Shown here: in pieces, positions 58,362-64,000 of the stretch
Numbering within the stretch: the stretch's first letter is position 1
Layout: the number at the start of each line of letters is the position of its first letter
Source of the DNA: Larimichthys crocea
Taxonomy: Eukaryota; Chordata; Actinopteri; Sciaenidae
Assembly (NCBI RefSeq): GCF_000972845.2
Contig: NC_040021.1
Span: 5,333,969 to 5,397,968 of the forward strand
Reading direction: 5' to 3'
Length of the DNA stretch: 64,000 bases
Notes under the pieces: model-generated
What the model was told of the DNA's origin: nothing
Databases searched by the model: none
The model's input: only the letters and a program-made list of their open reading frames with translations
Program-made: the position numbers and the translations under genes

Positions 58362-59358
58362 TACGGAAGCCCTAAGCAGTCATACAGTCACACGTTTTAT
58401 TTCCGTTTAATTTCATTATGTTGAAATAACACATTTTTATCATGACATAACAGGATAATTTTCTCAACATGTCAAGATAACGAAACTTTGTTTTTCTGAG
58501 ATGACAACATGATTGATTCAAGATCTCAAGAAAACAAAAGGATAGTCTCGTACGTTAAATCATTGCGGGAAACATTCAGTCTAGTGACTTCAGCGGCTTA
58601 TTATGGAAGCCATGAGCAGTGATAAATTCATACATTTTGTTTCCCTGTGTTTTCTTGTGGTAATGAGTTCATCTCATTTATTTTCTCGACACACAGATCT
58701 CGAATTTTTTATTGCAGTTCAAATCACAAATGTAATCCAGAGATCAGAAATCATTTTCTCAAGATAAAAAAATTGTTTTCCTGAGACACTGCCATAATTA
58801 ATTCAAGATCTCAAGAAAACTGAAGGATAGTCTCGTACATTAAATCATTGCAACATTCAACATTACTACACTGAATGATGTTTCCTGCAGTGATTTAATA
58901 TACGAGATTATCCTTTTGTTTTCTCACGATATCGAATTAATTATGCCGTTTTCCCAGGAAAATTTCCAAGTTTCATCATCTTAAGAAAAAAATCCCGTTA
59001 CCTCAGGACATCGTTTGTTATTTCGACATAACGACATAAATAACTCTAAAACTCAAATTAATTATATTGTTACCTCCAGGAAAATAAAGTTTCGTTATCT
59101 TGAAGTCTTGATAAAGATATAACCCGTTATTTCAGGATAATAACATTCGTTATTTCGACATAATGACCTACATAATTTGAGATTGAGATATCTCGGAAAA
59201 ATAAAGTTTCATTATCTCGAGATCTTGAAAAAATCTGTCCCGTTATCTCATGATAACAACATTTGTTGTTTCGACATAATGACAAATATAACTCGAGATG
59301 ACCTCATTATCCCGAGAAAATGAAATGTATGAATGTATGACAGCTTGGGGCTTCCGTA
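58362..59358. mobile_element. Palindromic foldback DNA element, 997 bp, with 6-bp target duplication
   Basis: The left end TACGGAAGCCCTAAGCAGTC and the reverse complement of the right end TACGGAAGCCCCAAGCTGTC match over 18 of 20 bases. Both sides are flanked by CATTTC (58356-58361 and 59359-59364). The interior is filled with inverted motifs around TCGAGATAA/TTATCTCGA and ATTTCGACATAA. An internal second start-like segment (GGAAGCCATGAGCAGTGATA, 58607) and an inner hairpin at 58518-58930 suggest nested insertion or rearrangement. No transposase is present. Confidence 0.8.
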
Positions 59359-60784
59359 CATTTCAAGCGAATCGACGAAAGAACATTTATTTAAAGTTTT
59401 AAACTTGATCTACTTTTCCTCCTAGCTGTGATATTGTAATCTTGTGATGCCTTTCGGCATCTACATCTACAAAATCTGGAGACTGACGAAACTTGACCAG
59501 CCAAAAAGTGCAATAGTGTTTTCATACAACTGCAGGCAGGCTCACTTACAGCTATTTACCTCACGGTTTAAGTGTTTTTAGCAGACATGGTATATATTAG
59601 GAGTAGTTGTAACCTCCACAGGAACACTTTGTCACGCCTGTGTACTATGCAGCAGTACTTCTGTCGGGCCGGCAAAGCTCGCAGACCCCCCCCTTCACCT
59701 TTTTCATTCACAGAGCACTGAAAGCACGCCGTCCATCGTGCCGTACAACACAGGAGCAAAAAACGTGTGCTGTCACTGTCATCCAGCACTCAACGCTATA
59801 CAGCTCATCCATCACTTACTTTATGCTGAGTTAAAACATAAAACATCTAGCGTAAAGGAAAAAAACTTTCAGTACTACCCATACAGGGTCACTTTTCCCT
59901 GTTGTGCTTAAACGCGGTTTGCAGCACCATATTTTAAAACTTAACGTCGTTTAATCGCTGTCCTGAAGATAAACCTCAGAGAAGTCTGTATAGGTGCTGA
60001 ATCAAACAAACTTCTCTCCTTGTACTTTTCCAAAATTTGCTTTTTTTTTCTTTCTTGGTTTTGTTGTTGTTGTTGTTTATTCTGACAATCAGCACACACC
60101 AAAAGCATCAAATGCACACACACACACGCACACACACACACATACACGCTACAACAGCAGTGTCATTTTACATCCTCAAGATAGAGCCCTGAGTTTTTCC
60201 CTTATACGCATCTTGAGGATTAAATTTTCATTCAGAGCTTTTCTCCTTGTTTTCGGATACAGTTGCACTGCAAAGATGTCTTTCTATCGCTTGCTCTCTC
60301 TTCTCATAAACCAAGTGACAGACTTTCGCCTGTTGTCACCAGACAACCCATATTTGATGTCATCACGTTTGCATTATTACTGGGCTGAATGAGAGTGTAT
60401 CTGCACCTCAAGCAATAACCCTAATTTAGATATTTAGTTTGGTTCTTCATCATGATCTTTAAGACGTATGACAAACCTAAATCTGAAAGTTTGACACTTT
60501 GGGAAATACGCAATATTTGTTCCTTGCCGTGAGATGGATATGCCGATCAATATCGCTTATATCTTTTTTTTTAATGGGAAGCTACATCCATCAGCCGATT
60601 AACTCAGCCTAGTAGAAAGACTGAAAACAGGTCGACACAGCTAACATAACAAAACAAAACAGACCAGCATAAAACCAGAAATTGTCATTTTTACACTTAC
60701 AGTGTGGAACAAGCAAATAAGATGTAATTAATTAAGAAGCTGTAATGATGCTGGCAGATTCTCTGCTTCCAGTCTCTATGTTAA
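59359..60784. other. Downstream flank between two mobile elements
   Basis: Seen here are a CA repeat (60113-60144) and T-rich runs near 60042-60080. The small open frames show no protein-like features. Confidence 0.6.
60113..60144 (+). repeat. (CA)n microsatellite
   Basis: About fifteen CA units with one interrupting G (ACGCA) and a closing ATACAC. Confidence 0.85.
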
Positions 60785-61079
60785 AAGTCCAATGTGTAAG
60801 ATTTAGGAGTATCTATTGGCAGGAATTGACTATGATAATAATTAGTATGTTTTCATTAGCGTATAATCACCTAAACACAAGAATCGTCGTGTTTTCGTTG
60901 TCCCTCTATATCTACTCCAGAGCAGACAAACAAAAAGCACCCATCTAGATATGACCTTTTGCTTTTCATGTGAACTTCACAGACAGAGTTTTACTACATG
61001 CTTGGAAGTATTAAGTATTCAGTTGGTTGCAATCTGCAACTTCACCACTAGGTGCCACTAAATCCTACACACTGGACCT
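60785..61079. mobile_element. piggyBac-type MITE with TTAA target sites
   Basis: A 295-bp element lies between TTAA at 60781-60784 and TTAA at 61080-61083. The left end AAGTCCAATGTGTAAGATTT matches the reverse complement of the right end (AGGTCCAGTGTGTAGGATTT) with three differences in 20. TTAA duplication is the hallmark of the piggyBac superfamily. It has no coding capacity. The ACACACTGGACCTTTAA end is also present alone near 8560-8575. Confidence 0.85.
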
Positions 61080-61083
61080 TTAA

Positions 61084-62125
61084 GCTGAGCTAACCAGGCT
61101 GGCTGTAGATGAATATTTATCAAACAAACATTGAGAGCGCATTTCCCAAAACGTCAAATTATTCCTTTAAATAGTCACATGTTTTGTTTTGGTCACGTTA
61201 AATGAGAGTTTATTTTATTTAGACCTCAGTTCCCTTTATAATATTATGGGCCTGTGTGTCAGTCTACATTACCTCTGAAGGATATTATTTTACACCACTG
61301 CTTGTCTCTGCACCAATTCTTGGACATACAATCACAATATATAAAGACATGTTGTCCACATTTACATTTTTCTTTGTTAAATTGCGTGCTACTGTACAAG
61401 TGGGAGGAACATTGTTTCTATATCCGTGCTGTTCTTTTACGTTTCAGTGTTTTATGAGGGGAGAGAGCCGTCACAATTTTTGTTTGCCTTCGGTGGAGAA
61501 ATGTCTTGTGTCGTGGCTGTGGGTAGAAATAACAGAAGGCCTCTTATGGGTTTTTGAATGTGACATGAGAAAAATTTGATAGCATAAAAGGTTTGTGGTT
61601 AGCTTAAAACTATTTTGAATTGTTAGATATATCAATAATGAGGATAAATATAATGCCAAATATTCAGTATTTGTACAGAAATATACATATATAAATATAT
61701 AATATATGCCTAATTTAAATGGAACTATTTTCCGCTCTTGACCATGTTTCTGTTGTTTACCGTTCCTTTTGTCAACATTATTTTATAAGATCTTCAGATA
61801 GCATGCAGGATAGTGAAAATGAATGTATTATTTAGTGTTTCATTGCTGTTCAAAGTATTACAGCATTCTACAGATCAGTTTGTGTTTGTAAGATTAATTT
61901 AAGCTGAATATTTCATTTCTAGACTTTTGTTTACCTATAAATGAATTGTAAAACTTTCTTTTCTAAACGCAAGGTTTCGAAATGGTTTCGACGATTTGTA
62001 TCATTTTATGATTTTTTCCTGCTTTATCAATGTGGTTCAGTATATTTTGCCTCTTCTGAGTACTGCTATCAACATCATCTGTTGTAAATAATTATGCAAA
62101 TTAAACTTTTTGGAAGAAAACAAGC
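61084..62125 (+). other. AT-rich stretch, possibly the distal end of the dlgap2 3' UTR
   Basis: It has no repeats or frames of note. It ends in a cluster resembling an mRNA end: a Pumilio-type TGTAAATA (62083-62090), ATTAAA (62100-62105), then a GT-containing GCATGGTTGTGAGAG about 20 nt later. If used, the dlgap2 3' UTR would be about 8.6 kb and would include the two DNA elements above. Confidence 0.35.
62100..62105 (+). terminator. Possible distal poly(A) signal ATTAAA
   Basis: ATTAAA, with TGTAAATA 10 nt upstream and a G/T-rich stretch about 20-30 nt downstream. The arrangement is good but unproven. Confidence 0.35.
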
Positions 62126-62156
62126 ATGGTTGTGAGAGAGCGTTTTAATTTTTTGG

Positions 62157-62260
62157 GAGAGGGTTAAATGATGCAATTATACCACAAAGGAGGAAAGTCG
62201 TGGGGTTTATTTATGGGGAATTAACCCAAATAAAGTATTTTTATCCCCTAAAGTCTATAT
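62157..62260 (+). repeat. Direct repeat, left copy, flanking a LINE scrap
   Basis: GAGAGGGTTAAATGATGCAA, ACCACAAAG and GGGGAATTAACCCAAATAAA recur at 62770-62893 with small changes and one insertion of about 20 bp in the right copy. Confidence 0.85.
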
Positions 62261-62376
62261 AATCATTATAAAAGGAAAGTTTAATGATTCGACATTGGGG
62301 AAATTCACTTGTCACAGCACCTCGTATACACAAGAAATAACTCATAAAAAAGAAATCTATAGAAAAAGTCATGAGG

Positions 62377-62620
62377 TTAAAGAGTCTGACGTGGTGGGAG
62401 TAGCAGTCTGTCATGCAGGAGGTGAAATGAGTTGTTTATGATGGATGTCAGCTTTACTAACATGACCTTTGACCTTTTCCGTACTGCCAGTTTATTGTTG
62501 AGGTGCGCATCCAGGTATTTGTATGCTTCCGCCGTGTAGATATCTAATCCCTGGATGTCAATCTCAACCATTTCCTCGGTGGAGGTGGTTGAGATCGACA
62601 CCAGTTGACGAAGTCATGTA
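62377..62620 (-). pseudogene. L2-like LINE reverse-transcriptase scrap
   Basis: The minus-strand frame reads VEIDIQGLDIYTAEAYKYLD then AHLNNKLAVRKRS, the stretch just after the catalytic part of non-LTR reverse transcriptases that in fish elements has I-x-G-x-x-I...Y-K-Y-L-G...L-N-N-K-L. The usual G of YLG is D and the frame breaks up soon after. It is a decayed fragment with no catalytic core. More LINE-like sequence may extend to about 62769. Confidence 0.7.
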
Positions 62621-62769
62621 CTCCCGCTCATATCCCACAACGGTCGTATCATCTGTGGACTTTTGGAGGTGACAGCTGTCAGTGTTGGGTCTGAATCACC
62701 ACATAGGACACGCAGTCGTCAGGCGGTCTGTTGGTGAGGCAGCTGATCAGCCGGGTGACGGTCAACTGG

Positions 62770-62893
62770 AGAGGGTTAAATGATGCAATTGTACCACAAA
62801 GTAGGTAAGTCATGTGGGATTTTAGCTGAAAGGCAGAGCTATTTATGGAGAATTAACCCAAATAAAGTGTTTTTTATCCTCTATGTCTACATA
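62770..62893 (+). repeat. Direct repeat, right copy, flanking a LINE scrap
   Basis: The second copy of the 62157-62260 sequence, starting GAGAGGGTTAAATGATGCAA. It carries an extra segment around TTTAGCTGAAAGGCAGAGC. Confidence 0.85.
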
Positions 62894-64000
62894 ATAATGG
62901 GAAAGAATGTCGCTCAGGGTGAATTCAAGCGAAGTGTCTTGGCTCCCAGTTACAACTGTGATGATTTAAATCAATGAAGTGATTGAATTCGTTACTGATA
63001 GAGCATTTATGAATTAAAAGGTGATGATATGCTTTGTGTTGCTCCTTCAGTTTCAGGATCCTGGTATCGTGCACACCGTCATGGCTTACTGGGACACTTA
63101 AATAGATCAGAGCCATCAGTAAGAGGTTCCACCTGAGACCCAGTCGACCAAACGTAAAGCGCAGAGGCACGGGATATATTCACATCAACTGTTTTATCCC
63201 CAAAAAACCATAAACTACAATGCAAAAGTGAGACGGGATGTAGCAGTGTGTGGAGTCAGTAGTGTGGGTGGTGGTTATGTGTGGATGTTGGAAGCTTTCA
63301 TGGCAGATATTTGTCCAATATAAAGTCACGGGATCAGATCCGCCAAGGATAAAATGATCGTTTAACATCCGTTTGATTGTACGCTGACAACAGAACACAC
63401 CCCAACAGTCTTAATTAAAGAAGTGGTCTTTATTACAGCAAAGAAGCCAAACATTACAGACAAGAATAATTATGAACCATGAATATCAATTTCTTTACTC
63501 AGACTGGCCTCTCATCCAGACATCCGCTTCATTCACTACTCTTCAGGGCCATTACTTCTGATTAATTAATGAGGAACTGTGGCCGTCTGCACAGGATTTG
63601 CTCCTTAATTTTTCCCCTTTAAAGTTTGTAGTTGAGAAGGTCGACATACTGCGTGTAATTTCTGTTAAGACTCTCGTCATTGACTGCTTCACGTTTCTCT
63701 CTCTGCATGCTTTAGAGATCAAACCCCCATCGTCCTTGTGTTAACATGTGTAGGACCTCTGAATTTTCTCTCCACTCTCCAGAAGTCTGGAGGAAAAAAA
63801 AAGAAATGAAGATTGATGTTTTCGCCATCGGAATAAAGTTCTCTATTCAGTGGAAACTAAAATGCTTTTTAAAGAATATCCGTCAACATTTTGATGTCGA
63901 ATCCTCAAGGAGTACAATCTCTTTTTATCTACAACAGAACTAATGTTCTGACATTGCATCCATCATCTAAATCTCCACTGTTCATCCAACAATAGAGCCT
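62894..64000. other. Downstream flank, nothing recognised
   Basis: Only short open frames without family features and no clear repeat. The dlgap2 gene has ended; the next gene is not reached in this window. Confidence 0.6.

Noticed and set aside
1..64000. tRNA, rRNA, CRISPR or operon-type features
   Set aside because: None seen; the sequence is vertebrate nuclear DNA. Pol III-type boxes occur only inside decayed SINE-like copies.

Overview
The window is vertebrate nuclear DNA, almost certainly from a teleost fish. It shows long AT-rich introns with GT-AG boundaries, many microsatellites, and fish-type repeats (a tRNA-headed SINE-like family ending in an ATGG tail, Tc1/pogo/hAT/TTAA-type DNA elements, an L2-like LINE scrap). 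One gene dominates: a plus-strand postsynaptic scaffold gene of the DLGAP/SAPAP/GKAP family. Ten coding exons between 10246 and 53526 join in frame at matching splice phases into a 994-residue protein. It most resembles DLGAP2 (SAPAP2) rather than DLGAP1, 3 or 4, from segments such as RFKRSNSV, the [23 protein letters not shown] block, and the NSATERADS and EAQTRL tail. Whether it is dlgap2a or dlgap2b cannot be decided here.

Layout: 1-10245 is upstream intron or 5' flank with repeats and a (CAG)13 run. Next come exon 'E2' (N-terminal third, 10246-11399), E3 (19748-19965), E4 (22061-22211) and E5 (23373-23592); E3-E5 each carry one 14-residue-type repeat that binds the PSD-95 guanylate-kinase domain. 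A 22-kb intron follows (23593-45584). E7-E12 (45585-53526) carry the proline-rich stretch, dynein-light-chain-like motifs, the GH1 domain and the C-terminal PDZ ligand for Shank. From 53527 to 64000 there is 3' UTR and downstream flank with several mobile elements.

The most unusual content is in the 22-kb intron. At 27037-27851 there is an open, acceptor-preceded, 815-nt candidate terminal exon, phase-compatible with E5. It would give an 828-residue protein that keeps the PSD-95-binding repeats but replaces the GH1 domain and Shank ligand with an unrecognised acidic/coiled-coil tail holding two dynein-light-chain-like motifs (TTQTDD, VGIQAG). The next ~8.5 kb is mostly free of recognisable repeats and could be a long 3' UTR. 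At 36745-36801 there is a 57-nt candidate microexon with excellent splice signals and symmetric phase 1-1, also in frame with E5 and E7. Both are predictions from sequence and need RNA evidence.

Numbering of exons (E2-E12) is my own; E2 is the first exon I can see, and E6 is the candidate microexon. Protein coordinates are for the form without E6.
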